Below the pieces are notes generated by a model. It ran no database searches, was not told the origin of the DNA, and was given only the letters and a program-made list of their open reading frames with translations. Below are positions 40,963 to 49,114 of a stretch of 64,000 nucleotides of DNA, piece after piece. The stretch comes from Thermoplasmata archaeon. Its GTDB lineage: Archaea; Thermoplasmatota; Thermoplasmata; Lutacidiplasmatales; UBA184. The DNA lies in the NCBI GenBank assembly GCA_022749815.1, contig JAKIWV010000001.1:310001-374000 (forward strand). Direction: 5' to 3'. Position 1 is the first letter of the stretch. The number at the start of each line of letters is the position of its first letter. A program made the position numbers and the translations under genes.

Positions 40963-41159
40963 AGTAGGCCCAATGGGGAAGCTGGTATGAATGCGTCGAC
41001 TCCCTGTGCGGGACGACCGGGGCCCTATCGACCGTCAACTCGAACCCGAACACTCCAAGAGCCATTAGCCCTTGGACGATTTGTGATGGACGCCGAGCAA
41101 CTCACGGACAGGTCTTTCTGCCGCTGATACAGGACATCATCATAGGCCTGGGCAGCGCC

Positions 41160-41393
41160 GTGTTCGGGGCGCTTCTCCTACCGACGCTGCTCAATGGCCA
41201 AGCCAAGGTCCCCCTCGCAACCTCATTGACGACCGGGATACTCCTTGCGGTTGAGGCGGCTGTATTCCTCAGCCTTGGGCTAGTCTTCACAACGGTGACG
41301 ACGGCCTTCACGGCCCTCGTGTGGTTACTTGTGGCGAAGTTCCGGCGGCCGAGACACGCAGTCCGCGATCAATCCGTCCACGAGGGGGTTTGA
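41160..41393 (+). CDS. Small two-TM protein, uncertain start
   Basis: The frame encodes two hydrophobic helices (TGILLAVEAAVFLSLGLVFT and TVTTAFTALVWLLVAKF) and a basic tail. GTG 41160 is the first canonical start in frame; hydrophobic codons continue upstream (LPLIQDIIIGLGSAV), so the true start may be non-canonical or further upstream. No family recognised. Confidence 0.45.
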   Translation: MFGALLLPTLLNGQAKVPLATSLTTGILLAVEAAVFLSLGLVFTTVTTAFTALVWLLVAKFRRPRHAVRDQSVHEGV

Positions 41394-41410
41394 AGGCCGC
41401 AACGGACCGC

Positions 41411-41824
41411 CTAGCTTGGTGGCTCAACAGCCCTTGGGAGCATCCGGACCCTTCGAGGGCTTGTGCCCGAGGGGATGCCGGCGGAGATCTGAGCTGCGAG
41501 TCTTGACGGTTCGGCTGGTAGGCCCTTCCCCTCTTGGGCCGACATCCAGTCCAGGAGCGCCATCGCGCCTATTCCGGCAATGGCCCCGAGGGCCAGCGAC
41601 CCGTCCCAGCCCAGATGAATCCCTTCCTGAGCATGGCCGCACCCAGCGCATTCCCAACGCTGAGAGGAGAGACGGGCCCCCTCCACGACCGCAGTGCACT
41701 TAGGGCAACGGACCGGGAGGGAGTCGACCTGCTTGAGACCACTTTGGAGGAGGCGACTCTGCGCTTCCTTCAGAAGCTGAAGTTCGACATCAGTCAGCTT
41801 GAGACTCGTGGGCACGAATACCAC
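41411..41824 (-). CDS. Zinc-ribbon protein with C-terminal hydrophobic segment
   Basis: This 137-residue product has a helical start (LKLTDVELQLLKEAQSRLL), a zinc ribbon VRCPKCTAVVEGARL..WECAGCGHAQ, and one TM-like stretch SLALGAIAGIGAMALLDW. Start GTG 41824. It is on the opposite strand to its neighbours in the element. Function unknown; ribbon plus one TM is compatible with a membrane-tethered sensor. Confidence 0.55.
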   Translation of the reverse strand: MVFVPTSLKLTDVELQLLKEAQSRLLQSGLKQVDSLPVRCPKCTAVVEGARLSSQRWECAGCGHAQEGIHLGWDGSLALGAIAGIGAMALLDWMSAQEGKGLPAEPSRLAAQISAGIPSGTSPRRVRMLPRAVEPPS

Positions 41825-41956
41825 GGAATACCGAGGTGGTTATAAGACTACTCGCGTATTCTTCGGTGGTAGCCTCACCACCATGGAACTGGTATGACCA
41901 CTTTACGTAGGACTAAGTAAAATGACTCCTTCCGCCCGTTAGTAGGAACTCGCGGA

Positions 41957-42559
41957 ATGGCTTTAGAAATGCAAGTCCGACCTGAGTCGGTGGACAGCCT
42001 GCGAATGAGGCTCCGAAACCTGATCAGCGGGAAGGCTTTCCTCGTTCGAGACGCTTCTGAGGAGCCCTTCGAATTGGCGTCGGGAGACAAGAGCTGGACG
42101 TACTTCGATTGTAAGACCGTCACTCAGGATCCTGAGGCTCTGAACCTCATTGCCGAGTTGATTTTCGATCGGATAAGAAACTATAATGTGAATGCCATCG
42201 GTGGATTGGAATCTGGCGCCATTCCAATATCCACTGCAGTCTCGATGCTAAGCTTCCAACGAGGCAAACCCATACCCTCATTCTGGGTTAGGCACGAGCG
42301 GAAGACTCGTGGGACCAAGAACAGGGTAGAGGGAACCCTACGACAGAATTCTCAAGTCGTGGTAATCGACGATGTAACGACGAAGGGTGCTTCGGCCGGG
42401 CTCGCCGTAGATGTCGTTCGGGAGGAGTTCCATTGCAATGTGATAGAGATCATTACAATGGTCGATCGGGAGGAAGGAGCGCGTCAGCGGTTCAAGGACA
42501 TGGGAATACAGTTCACTCCTCTCTTTGTGAGGTCCGATTTTAGGGCGTCCTCCCCGTGA
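41957..42559 (+). CDS. Orotate phosphoribosyltransferase-like protein
   Basis: The 200-residue protein has the type I PRTase fold: AIGGLESGAIPISTAVS, FWVRHERKTRGTKNRVEGT, and the PRPP-binding loop QVVVIDDVTTKGASAG. This pattern matches PyrE (orotate to OMP). An accessory location and divergence in the N-terminus mean it could act on another base or as a regulator. Its last 20 bp overlap the convergent gene ending at 42540. Confidence 0.8.
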   Translation: MALEMQVRPESVDSLRMRLRNLISGKAFLVRDASEEPFELASGDKSWTYFDCKTVTQDPEALNLIAELIFDRIRNYNVNAIGGLESGAIPISTAVSMLSFQRGKPIPSFWVRHERKTRGTKNRVEGTLRQNSQVVVIDDVTTKGASAGLAVDVVREEFHCNVIEIITMVDREEGARQRFKDMGIQFTPLFVRSDFRASSP

Positions 42560-43214
42560 CTTCCATTCGGACTTGGGGATGGAAGGTCTCCGACCCGTCG
42601 AAGACGTTCGCGACAAGGTCGACCTGACCAATCTGAAGCTTACGCCTCATGTGTTTGACGAACTCCTCCATTGATGAGGTCTGTCTGAGAGCGAGGGAGT
42701 CGGCTGGATCGCTTTCAGAGGCAATCATTCCGAGCTGATTCGGCGCGCCCAATTTCTTGGCGCGACTCGCAAACCACTTCATGAATTCGAGGTCCTTCGC
42801 ACTGAGTTCGGGCTCATCGACATGATAGTGGAGTAAGCCGAGCAGGCCGTTCGCATTCGACGATGGCCCCGCAATACTCCGAAGGAATTTCCGAGGAGGA
42901 TACTCCTCTTCATCCTCTTGCTCGGATGGCGTCTCGTTCGTTAGGAGGATGCAACTCCATCTCTCGTCAAGAATGTAAGGTAACAGCCATTGCTCCAGGA
43001 ATTCAGACCTCTCTCTGTCAATGAATTTGGCTGCGTGTTTTCCCCGGTTCCCTCTACAAACGAGAAGATCCAATCTCCTGAGGGTCCGAACTGAGCCGCG
43101 TATTCCGAATAGCGCGCAAATTGGCTCTACTACCACAGATCTATGAAATTCTGTAGAGTAACCAATGTTCTTGTAAAGTTGAATCCAGAACGGATCGAGC
43201 GTATCAAGAGCCAT
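42540..43214 (-). CDS. Unknown protein next to the right att site
   Basis: From ATG 43214 the frame gives 224 residues with mixed hydrophobic pattern (LDTLDPFWIQLYKNIGYSTE, RRLDLLVCRGNRGKHAAKF, WLLPYILDERWSCILLTNE) and acidic stretches. An upstream in-frame continuation exists but is low in predicted structure. No recombinase residues are recognisable, although the position beside the attachment site is where an integrase is often found. Function unknown. Confidence 0.55.
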   Translation of the reverse strand: MALDTLDPFWIQLYKNIGYSTEFHRSVVVEPICALFGIRGSVRTLRRLDLLVCRGNRGKHAAKFIDRERSEFLEQWLLPYILDERWSCILLTNETPSEQEDEEEYPPRKFLRSIAGPSSNANGLLGLLHYHVDEPELSAKDLEFMKWFASRAKKLGAPNQLGMIASESDPADSLALRQTSSMEEFVKHMRRKLQIGQVDLVANVFDGSETFHPQVRMEVTGRTP

Positions 43215-43463
43215 CGCCACGCTTCGCGAGGAATCGGTCGTTGGGCTCTCGGGGTCCCTCAACGGTGGTTCGTGACTCTTACTCGGTAGTGGTAGATTAG
43301 GGCGTCCACAGGCGTGAACCGTTACCGGTCCTCTATGCTGCAGATTTGCCACCGCGGGTTGGGCGTGGCGCATATACTCGATTGGGTACCCCCGATCAGT
43401 GCCGTGCGGACTTTTGAAACAGCCGGGGGACTTTTGAAACACTCTTATCGTTCTGACACAAAG
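43215..43463. other. Non-coding right end of the element
   Basis: About 250 bp without a supported gene. It contains the right arm-type repeat pair and leads into the right att core. No other structure is apparent. Confidence 0.45.
43416..43441 (+). repeat. Right arm-type repeat pair
   Basis: ACTTTTGAAACA occurs at 43411-43422 and 43431-43442 (TGAAAC cores 43416-43421 and 43436-43441), exactly 20 bp apart and 22 bp before the right att core. The same TGAAAC core is paired at the left end. Confidence 0.6.
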
Positions 43464-43478
43464 CCGCATCAGGTCGGG
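43464..43478 (+). repeat. Right attachment repeat (att core)
   Basis: GCCGCATCAGGTCGG, identical to 30668-30682. Read in the Pop5-like frame, it continues GGG GCC ATT AAA TAA, so the displaced native 3' end of the target gene survives here. Confidence 0.75.
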
Positions 43479-43529
43479 GCCATTAAATAAGGGACCCCGC
43501 CGTATTTCACCGGGCCACCTGGTCCACTC

Positions 43530-45068
43530 ATGCGTCGCGGTTGGAGGTTACTCCGTCAGCACGGGCGCCGCGGTCGCTCGGGCCAAGTGAGCGCCGTCGC
43601 CACCGTCCTGGCGTTGATGCTCTTCGTGTCGTTCCTGGCGACCTTCGTCCTGGGCCAGTTGAACTCCCAGATGGCGCAAAAGGAGTTCCAACACCAGCTC
43701 TTGGTGGAGAACCAGATGTCGCGCCTGCAGACGGCGATCCTCCAGTCCGTCGCCGCCTTCGAGGGCAACGGGAGCACCTTCCTCTCCTCCCCGGTCACCC
43801 TCAGTTCGGGCGGGGCGCCCCCCTTTGGAGTCCCGTCCGGAGGCTCGCTTCAACCCGAACCCGCCACCATCGCCACCGCCGCCCGCTTCTCTATTTCCAG
43901 CCTCTCGAACGCTCCGGTGGAGTGGAACGACGGCACGGCCTGCTTCGCCGCCGGTAGCGGTACCTGTACCGCGGGGAGCGGTCTCGAGGTCTACAATTTC
44001 TCCGGGAACCACAGTGCCGCCACCCCGACCGTGAACGGGTGCGCGGGCGGTGGATGCACCGTGGTCTACAACGTGTCGGGGAGCTTTAACACGCTGAGCC
44101 TCACTCTTTCCGGAGCGACGCTGGGCAACGTGCTGTACCAGGTCTCGGGAAATTGGGACAACCTGACTCTGAACTACGGAGTGACCTGCAGCAATCACCA
44201 GAGCGTGACGATCATCTTCTCCGGAAACAACGACACCTACAAGCTGGCCGCGACCGGATGCACCAGTGCGCCCGGGGCCTCCATCAACACGACCTTCGTC
44301 GGATCCAGCGGGAACCAGTGCCCGTACGGTTCCGCGTCGCGCTCCGACAAGTTCCTCGGCGCGACGTGGGCTTCCTCCACCGGGGTCTATCAGAACCTGA
44401 CCTGGCGGAACGCCCTCGGGACCGTCTCGGCCCCCCACACGGTCCCCGCGAACGGTGGGAACGACCACCTGACGTTCGCGAACACGAGCGGGTACTTCCA
44501 GTGCCTCTTCACGACCTCGACCACCACCGGGCCCTACACGCTCGATTTCCTGTCCGGCGTGCAAGCGAAGCTGAACAACCGATACATCACGCCGTCGGCC
44601 GTGGCGTACGACCAGGGGGCAGTGATCCTCGGCGTCCAGAACGGCGGCTCGGTCATGCTGAGCCCGCCCGAAGTGTCGTTCGTCCAGAATCCCTCGGGCG
44701 TGGCGTTCAGCATCATGCTGGTCAGCGTCACCGGCGCTACGGGAATCGCTACGGGCTTCGGCACCGCGGCGGTGATCTCGAGCATTCTCTCGGTCCAGAA
44801 CTACCAGATCACCGACGGGAAGCCGGGGACCCAATTCCTGCCGTTCTTCTACCTCAACATCACGACCGCCTATCCGCAAGCGTGGGCCACGTTCTGGGCC
44901 TCGCAAGGACCCGTGGACCCGACCGGCACCACCTGTGTTCCGGGCACGGGCGTCACAGCGGCCAACTGTCTCTCCCCTCCGTACGGACGAACTTCGACGA
45001 TCGTGGTGCCGATCAACGCGAACCAGTTCGACCTCACGACCATCATCGCGCAGGTCAGTATCTACTGA
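43530..45068 (+). CDS. Large pilin-like or adhesin surface protein
   Basis: A 512-residue protein with a basic start then RSGQVSAVATVLALMLFVSF, a class III/type IV-pilin-like hydrophobic N-terminus. A coiled region (MAQKEFQHQLLVENQMSRLQ) follows, then a long Gly/Ser/Thr/Asn-rich domain with many NxS/T sites and repeated beta segments (VYNVSGSFNTLSLTLSG, VLYQVSGNWDNLTLNYG). It probably decorates the cell surface. A TATA-like ATTAAATAAGG at 43483-43493 lies about 40 nt upstream, just past the right att core. The mature protein is much longer than a typical pilin. Confidence 0.7.
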   Translation: MRRGWRLLRQHGRRGRSGQVSAVATVLALMLFVSFLATFVLGQLNSQMAQKEFQHQLLVENQMSRLQTAILQSVAAFEGNGSTFLSSPVTLSSGGAPPFGVPSGGSLQPEPATIATAARFSISSLSNAPVEWNDGTACFAAGSGTCTAGSGLEVYNFSGNHSAATPTVNGCAGGGCTVVYNVSGSFNTLSLTLSGATLGNVLYQVSGNWDNLTLNYGVTCSNHQSVTIIFSGNNDTYKLAATGCTSAPGASINTTFVGSSGNQCPYGSASRSDKFLGATWASSTGVYQNLTWRNALGTVSAPHTVPANGGNDHLTFANTSGYFQCLFTTSTTTGPYTLDFLSGVQAKLNNRYITPSAVAYDQGAVILGVQNGGSVMLSPPEVSFVQNPSGVAFSIMLVSVTGATGIATGFGTAAVISSILSVQNYQITDGKPGTQFLPFFYLNITTAYPQAWATFWASQGPVDPTGTTCVPGTGVTAANCLSPPYGRTSTIVVPINANQFDLTTIIAQVSIY

Positions 45069-45094
45069 CGCTCCCGTCCCCGCGCGACACGCTT

Positions 45095-46702
45095 ATGGTA
45101 CCCGATTCCTCCCCGAAGGGGAGCGCATCGGTGCCGACGGAGCCCGAAGGTCTCGTCCGTATCCGGCGGGCTCTGTTCAGTGTCTCGGATCCCCGCGGGC
45201 TCGCGCCGTTCGCCCGAGGGCTGGGCGCCCTCGGGATCGAACTCGTCGCGACGGAAGGGACGCGCCGACGCTTGACGGCGGAGCGGATCGCCACCCGATC
45301 GGCCGAGGAGCTCACCGGGATCGGCGCCTGGTTCGGCGGCCGGCTCAAGACCCTCCATCCCGGGATCCTCGGGGGGATCCTGGCCGCCCGCACCCCGGAG
45401 GGGGACCGGGAACTCGCCGAACGGAATCTCCTACCCATCGACCTCGTCGCGGTGAATTTTTACCCGTTTGAGACGCACGTCGGGACCAACCCGGCAGCAC
45501 CGGACCTCGCCGAGCACATCGACATCGGGGGGGTGACGCTCGCGAGGGCGGCGGCGAAAAACTTCGATGCCGTGGTCGTCGCGAGCGACCCCGAAGATTA
45601 CCCCTCGCTCCGGGACGAGCTCGAACGACGTGGGGGGTCGGTCACCCGGGCCACGCGGCGAAAGCTGGCCGCCCGCGCCTTTGCCCGAACGGAGAGATAC
45701 GACCGGATCATCGGGACGGCCCTTGCCGCCCCCCCGCCCCGCGACGCCACGACGTTCCCGCCCACGCTGGAGTGGGTCCGGTCCGACCTGACCCTGCGCT
45801 ACGGGGAGAACCCGCACCAGCGGGCCGCCGCCTACGTGCCGCTCTCCACGACAACGGGTCCCCTCGCTCCGGAGCCCCTCGAACTGCTCCAGGGGAGCGG
45901 ACTTTCCTACACCAACCTGCTGGACCTCGATACCGCGCTCGCAGCGGTCGCAGAATTCGCAGAACCGGCCGCGGCGGTAGTGAAGCACGCGACCCCTTCG
46001 GGCGTCGCCTATGCTGCGACGCTCCGCGAGGCGATCACGCACGCCGTCGCCACCGATGTCGTGGCACGCTACGGATGCGCGCTCGCCGTGAACCGGCCGC
46101 TCGACGCAGCGGATTTCGAGCCTCTCCACGGCATTTTCGTCGACCTGCTGTCGGCGCCCGAGGTCACCGACGCCGCTCGGACGGCCGCCGGGCGCCGCAC
46201 CAAGCTCAAACTCGTACGTACGCCCGTGCCGAATCTGGACCGGCCGGCCTGGGAGGTCAAGAGCGCCGTCGGGAGGCTCCTCCTTCAGGAAAGCGACCGG
46301 CGTCGCCTAGTGCCCGAAGAACTGCGGTGCGTGACCTCCCACACCGCCACTCCTCAGGAGTTGGACTCGCTCTCGTTCGCTTGGCGCGTCGTGCGTCACG
46401 CGAAGTCGAACGCGATTGTGCTGGCGCACGGACGACAGACCGTCGGCATCGGCAGCGGCCAGCCGACGCGCGTGAAAGCGGTGGAGCTCGCCGTCGAGGT
46501 GGCCGGCCCCCGGGCCACTGGCTCGGTCCTCGCGTCCGACGCGTTCTTTCCGTTCGCCGATGGGGTCGACGTCGCCGGACGCGCCGGCGTCCGGGCGATC
46601 CTCCAGCCCGGGGGAAGCCTGCGCGATCCCGAGGTGATCGCGGCGGCGGAACGGGCCGGCATGGCGATGTACTTTACCGGATGGAGAGTCTTCCGACACT
46701 AG
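45095..46702 (+). CDS. purH: Bifunctional AICAR transformylase/IMP cyclohydrolase
   Basis: The 535-residue PurH has both domains. The MGS-like cyclohydrolase starts RIRRALFSVSDPRGL and includes GGRLKTLHPGILGGILA. The AICARFT domain has LRYGENPHQRAA, AVVKHATPSGVA (usual KHxNPCG), and SDAFFPFADGVDVAGRAG near the end. It makes FAICAR from AICAR with 10-formyl-THF, then IMP. ATG 45095 precedes the conserved region closely. Ends with a 4-bp convergent overlap with the SDR gene. PurP is also encoded at 5509-6666. Confidence 0.95.
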   Translation: MVPDSSPKGSASVPTEPEGLVRIRRALFSVSDPRGLAPFARGLGALGIELVATEGTRRRLTAERIATRSAEELTGIGAWFGGRLKTLHPGILGGILAARTPEGDRELAERNLLPIDLVAVNFYPFETHVGTNPAAPDLAEHIDIGGVTLARAAAKNFDAVVVASDPEDYPSLRDELERRGGSVTRATRRKLAARAFARTERYDRIIGTALAAPPPRDATTFPPTLEWVRSDLTLRYGENPHQRAAAYVPLSTTTGPLAPEPLELLQGSGLSYTNLLDLDTALAAVAEFAEPAAAVVKHATPSGVAYAATLREAITHAVATDVVARYGCALAVNRPLDAADFEPLHGIFVDLLSAPEVTDAARTAAGRRTKLKLVRTPVPNLDRPAWEVKSAVGRLLLQESDRRRLVPEELRCVTSHTATPQELDSLSFAWRVVRHAKSNAIVLAHGRQTVGIGSGQPTRVKAVELAVEVAGPRATGSVLASDAFFPFADGVDVAGRAGVRAILQPGGSLRDPEVIAAAERAGMAMYFTGWRVFRH

Positions 46703-47538
46703 GCCGATGGGCCGGCCGTCGGGGGTGGGAGCCGCCACCGTCGTTGGAGGATCGGGTCGAGCGCGTTGAGTGCCCCCCGGCTCGCGGCCCAGGTCCACGG
46801 CACGTGGACCACCGGGCGGGGATGGTACAGCAGCCGAACGACGGCGCATGCGACGACCTCGGGTTCCAACGCCGACCGCGGATGTTCCCGCGCCCTCCGC
46901 TCGAGCGGCGCCTCGACATCGGTCGGCCGGCGGCCCAGCTCGGTCCGAACGTACACCGGCTCGACGACCGACACGCGGACGCCTCGGCGGACGAGTTCCA
47001 GGTCCAGGGCCCGTCCAAACCCTCGGAGCGCGGCCTTCGTCGCCGAGTAGACCGCGAGCCGAGGGAGCGGTCGGTCCGCCGTGGCGCTTCCCGTGAAGAT
47101 CACATGACCCCGGCCCGCCCGGAGAAGCGTGGGGAGGAACGCGTAGGTGAGCCGCAGGGGGGCGACGAGGTTGGTGACCAGCTCCTGTTCCCACTCGCCC
47201 GGGGGCCGCCGGTCGAATCGTTGGGCCGTGGCGATGCCCGCGTTGTTGACCAGAAGGTAGGGGGCCTCGAGGCGTTCCCGCGCTACCTGAACCACGCGCT
47301 CGGCGGCTTCCGGGGCCGTCAGATCCTGGGCGAGCGCCGCGGCGGTTCCCCCGGCCGAAGCGATCTCGGACTGCACCGTCGAGAGTCGGTCGGCATTCCG
47401 TGCGACGAGCAGGAGATGGACGCCCTCCCGGGCCAGCGCCCGCGCGATCGCGGCGCCGATGCCTCGCGACGCGCCGGTCACGATGGCACCGGCGCCGGCG
47501 AAGGGGCGGCCCGGACCCGGCCCGGGCAGCGAGCTCAC
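46699..47538 (-). CDS. SDR family oxidoreductase
   Basis: A classical SDR of 279 residues: AIVTGASRGIGAAIARALA, LLVNNAGIA, VIFTGSATA (Ser) and YSATKAALRG (Tyr, Lys). GTG 47538 lies 4 nt after the stop of the thioredoxin-like gene, defining a two-gene operon. The 3' end overlaps purH by 4 bp in convergent orientation. C-terminal ~60 residues (HVPWTWAASRGALNAL) extend beyond the core. Substrate unknown. Confidence 0.9.
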   Translation of the reverse strand: MSSLPGPGPGRPFAGAGAIVTGASRGIGAAIARALAREGVHLLLVARNADRLSTVQSEIASAGGTAAALAQDLTAPEAAERVVQVARERLEAPYLLVNNAGIATAQRFDRRPPGEWEQELVTNLVAPLRLTYAFLPTLLRAGRGHVIFTGSATADRPLPRLAVYSATKAALRGFGRALDLELVRRGVRVSVVEPVYVRTELGRRPTDVEAPLERRAREHPRSALEPEVVACAVVRLLYHPRPVVHVPWTWAASRGALNALDPILQRRWRLPPPTAGPSA

Positions 47539-47542
47539 CGCG

Positions 47543-47875
47543 TCACTCGAAAGAAAAGTGCTTCTGCAGGATCGCACGAAGCTCGCGCGGTCCCACGATT
47601 CCGACCTCGCGTCCTTTCTCGCGTCCCTCGTCGAGGAACAGGTAGGTCGGGATCGTGTGGATCCCGAAGGAGTTCGCCACGGTGGCGGAGTCGTTCACGT
47701 TGACCTTCGTGAACTTGACACGGCCGGTCAGCGACTCGGAGAGACTCTCGAGGGAGAGCTCGGCGGCCCGGGACGGGACGCTCCAGTCGGCGAAGAAGTC
47801 GACGACGACCGGCAACGGCGACCGGATGACCTCGTCCTCGAAGGTCTCGTCGGTCACGAGCACGAGTTCGGTCAT
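47543..47875 (-). CDS. Thioredoxin-fold protein lacking the CxxC active site
   Basis: The 110-residue product has a complete thioredoxin fold: LPVVVDFFADW, KVNVNDSATVANSFGIHTIP (with the cis-Pro TIPTYLF) and a C-terminal helix. But the active-site position reads W31-S-V-P-S35 instead of WCGPC, so both cysteines are serines and there is no other Cys. It cannot perform thiol-disulfide exchange and may act as a chaperone or binding scaffold. Followed after 4 nt by the SDR gene. Confidence 0.88.
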   Translation of the reverse strand: MTELVLVTDETFEDEVIRSPLPVVVDFFADWSVPSRAAELSLESLSESLTGRVKFTKVNVNDSATVANSFGIHTIPTYLFLDEGREKGREVGIVGPRELRAILQKHFSFE

Positions 47876-47920
47876 CGAGACGGATCCGTGGAGGAACGGC
47901 TAGGGATTCGATTTCTACCC

Positions 47921-47930
47921 CGATTATAGC
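47921..47930. promoter_or_regulatory. TATA-like box, mutY (possibly shared with thioredoxin-like gene)
   Basis: GATTATAGCC lies about 23 nt before ATG 47948 and is nearly symmetrical, reading GGCTATAATC toward the thioredoxin-like gene start at 47875. Spacing fits a leaderless mutY mRNA. Confidence 0.45.
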
Positions 47931-47947
47931 CTTGTGGTTCTTGCGGC

Positions 47948-49114
47948 ATGACGGTGAAATTCCGTCCGCGTCCCGCCCGCCCGACCGCGACGGCGCGTCC
48001 CGACCCGCGCGTGAAGGCTCTCATGACCTGGTTTTCCCGTCACCGCCGGCCGTTGCCGTGGCGACGCCACCCGACGCCGTACCGGATCTGGGTCGCAGAG
48101 GTTCTCCTGCAGCAAACGCGGGTGGCGCAAGCCGCGCCGTACTTTGAGCGGTTCGTCCGGCGCTTTCCCAATGTATCGGCCCTGGCCCGTGCGTCGGAGG
48201 AACAGGTCCTAAAGGCGTGGGAAGGTGCGGGATACTACGCCCGCGCCCGGCACCTGCACCAGGCGGCCCGACAGATTCAGCGGGAACGAGCCGGGGAACT
48301 CCCTCACCAATCCGGGGAGCTCCGTCAGCTTCCGGGAGTCGGCCCGTACATCGCAGCGGCCGTGGCGAGTCTTGCCTTTCACGAGCCCATCGTCGCGCTG
48401 GACGCCAACGGTTTCCGTGTGCTGGCTCGATGGACCCTCGAACGACGGGACCTACATCGCGCCGCGGCGCAAAATCGGCTGCGTCGTTGGGCGATGGACC
48501 GGCTGCCCGCCCGACGATCCGCCGAGTTCAATGAAGGGCTCATGGAACTGGGCGAGACGATCTGTCTCCCGCTCCGCCCCGAGTGCACGCGGTGCCCCGT
48601 CGCAGGCCAGTGTCGTGCCCGCCAGGAACTGCCGGACCCGGGCGCCCTCCCGACTCGGAGACCCCCGCGCGCCAAGCCCCAGGTCGTGGCGGCGGTCGTA
48701 GCGGTGAACCGAGGGGGGCGCTGGCTCGTCCTTCGGCGGCCCTCGACGGGACTACTGGGCGGGCTGTGGGAATTCCCCGGCGGCAAGGTCGCGCCGCGCG
48801 AGCGGCCGGTCGCCGCGGCGGCGCGGGAGCTTCGGGAGGAGACCGGGCTCACGACAGGTATGCTCGAGGAGCTCGGGGTCGTCCGTCACGAGTACAGTCA
48901 CTTTCGCGTGGCCCTGCACCTGTTCCGGACCCGGTCGGCCCGGGGGAGAGTTCGCGTCCGAGGCAGACGACATCGCTGGGTCGGGTTCGCCGAGCTCCGG
49001 CGGTTGCCACTCCCTCGAGCCACGCTCAAGATGCTGCCCCCCCTGGAACGAGCGGGGAAGCGGGATAGAGCTTCCCGGGATTCAGGATCCCGTCGGGGTC
49101 GCACCGGCGCTTGA
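47948..49114 (+). CDS. mutY: A/G-specific adenine glycosylase
   Basis: The 388-residue protein has a HhH-GPD domain: PYRIWVAEVLLQQTRVAQ (catalytic Glu), LPGVGPYIAAAVASLAF (helix-hairpin-helix) and IVALDANGFRVLAR (catalytic Asp). The [4Fe-4S] ligands follow in CLPLRPECTRCPVAGQC. A C-terminal NUDIX-like domain (LWEFPGGKVAPRE, REETG) recognises 8-oxoG. It removes A opposite 8-oxoG. Its last 89 bp overlap, in antisense, the end of the FAD oxidase gene. Confidence 0.95.
   Translation: MTVKFRPRPARPTATARPDPRVKALMTWFSRHRRPLPWRRHPTPYRIWVAEVLLQQTRVAQAAPYFERFVRRFPNVSALARASEEQVLKAWEGAGYYARARHLHQAARQIQRERAGELPHQSGELRQLPGVGPYIAAAVASLAFHEPIVALDANGFRVLARWTLERRDLHRAAAQNRLRRWAMDRLPARRSAEFNEGLMELGETICLPLRPECTRCPVAGQCRARQELPDPGALPTRRPPRAKPQVVAAVVAVNRGGRWLVLRRPSTGLLGGLWEFPGGKVAPRERPVAAAARELREETGLTTGMLEELGVVRHEYSHFRVALHLFRTRSARGRVRVRGRRHRWVGFAELRRLPLPRATLKMLPPLERAGKRDRASRDSGSRRGRTGA

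Larger units (their letters stand above)
30668..43478. mobile_element. 12.8-kb site-specifically integrated element
   Basis: The region is bounded by an exact 15-bp direct repeat (GCCGCATCAGGTCGG) at 30668-30682 and 43464-43478. The left copy is in frame within the 3' end of the Pop5-like gene. In the same phase the right copy runs into GGG GCC ATT AAA TAA, an alternative native C-terminus. Paired TGAAAC motifs, 21 bp apart at the left and 20 bp apart at the right, lie just inside each end. Cargo: small proteins, restriction-modification, DGQHR protein, a tRNA, radical SAM, HAD/membrane pair, PRTase, plus a transposon inserted at 31.8-33.4 kb. No tyrosine or serine recombinase is recognised. 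Confidence 0.75.

Noticed and set aside
40861-41127. 88-codon frame opposite the start of the four-TM gene
   Set aside because: Low-complexity Arg/Thr-rich product with no motif; overlaps the real membrane-protein start.
44153-45094. Long upstream extension of purH through the pilin-like gene
   Set aside because: That part is an out-of-frame shadow of 43530-45068; ATG 45095 immediately precedes conserved PurH sequence.
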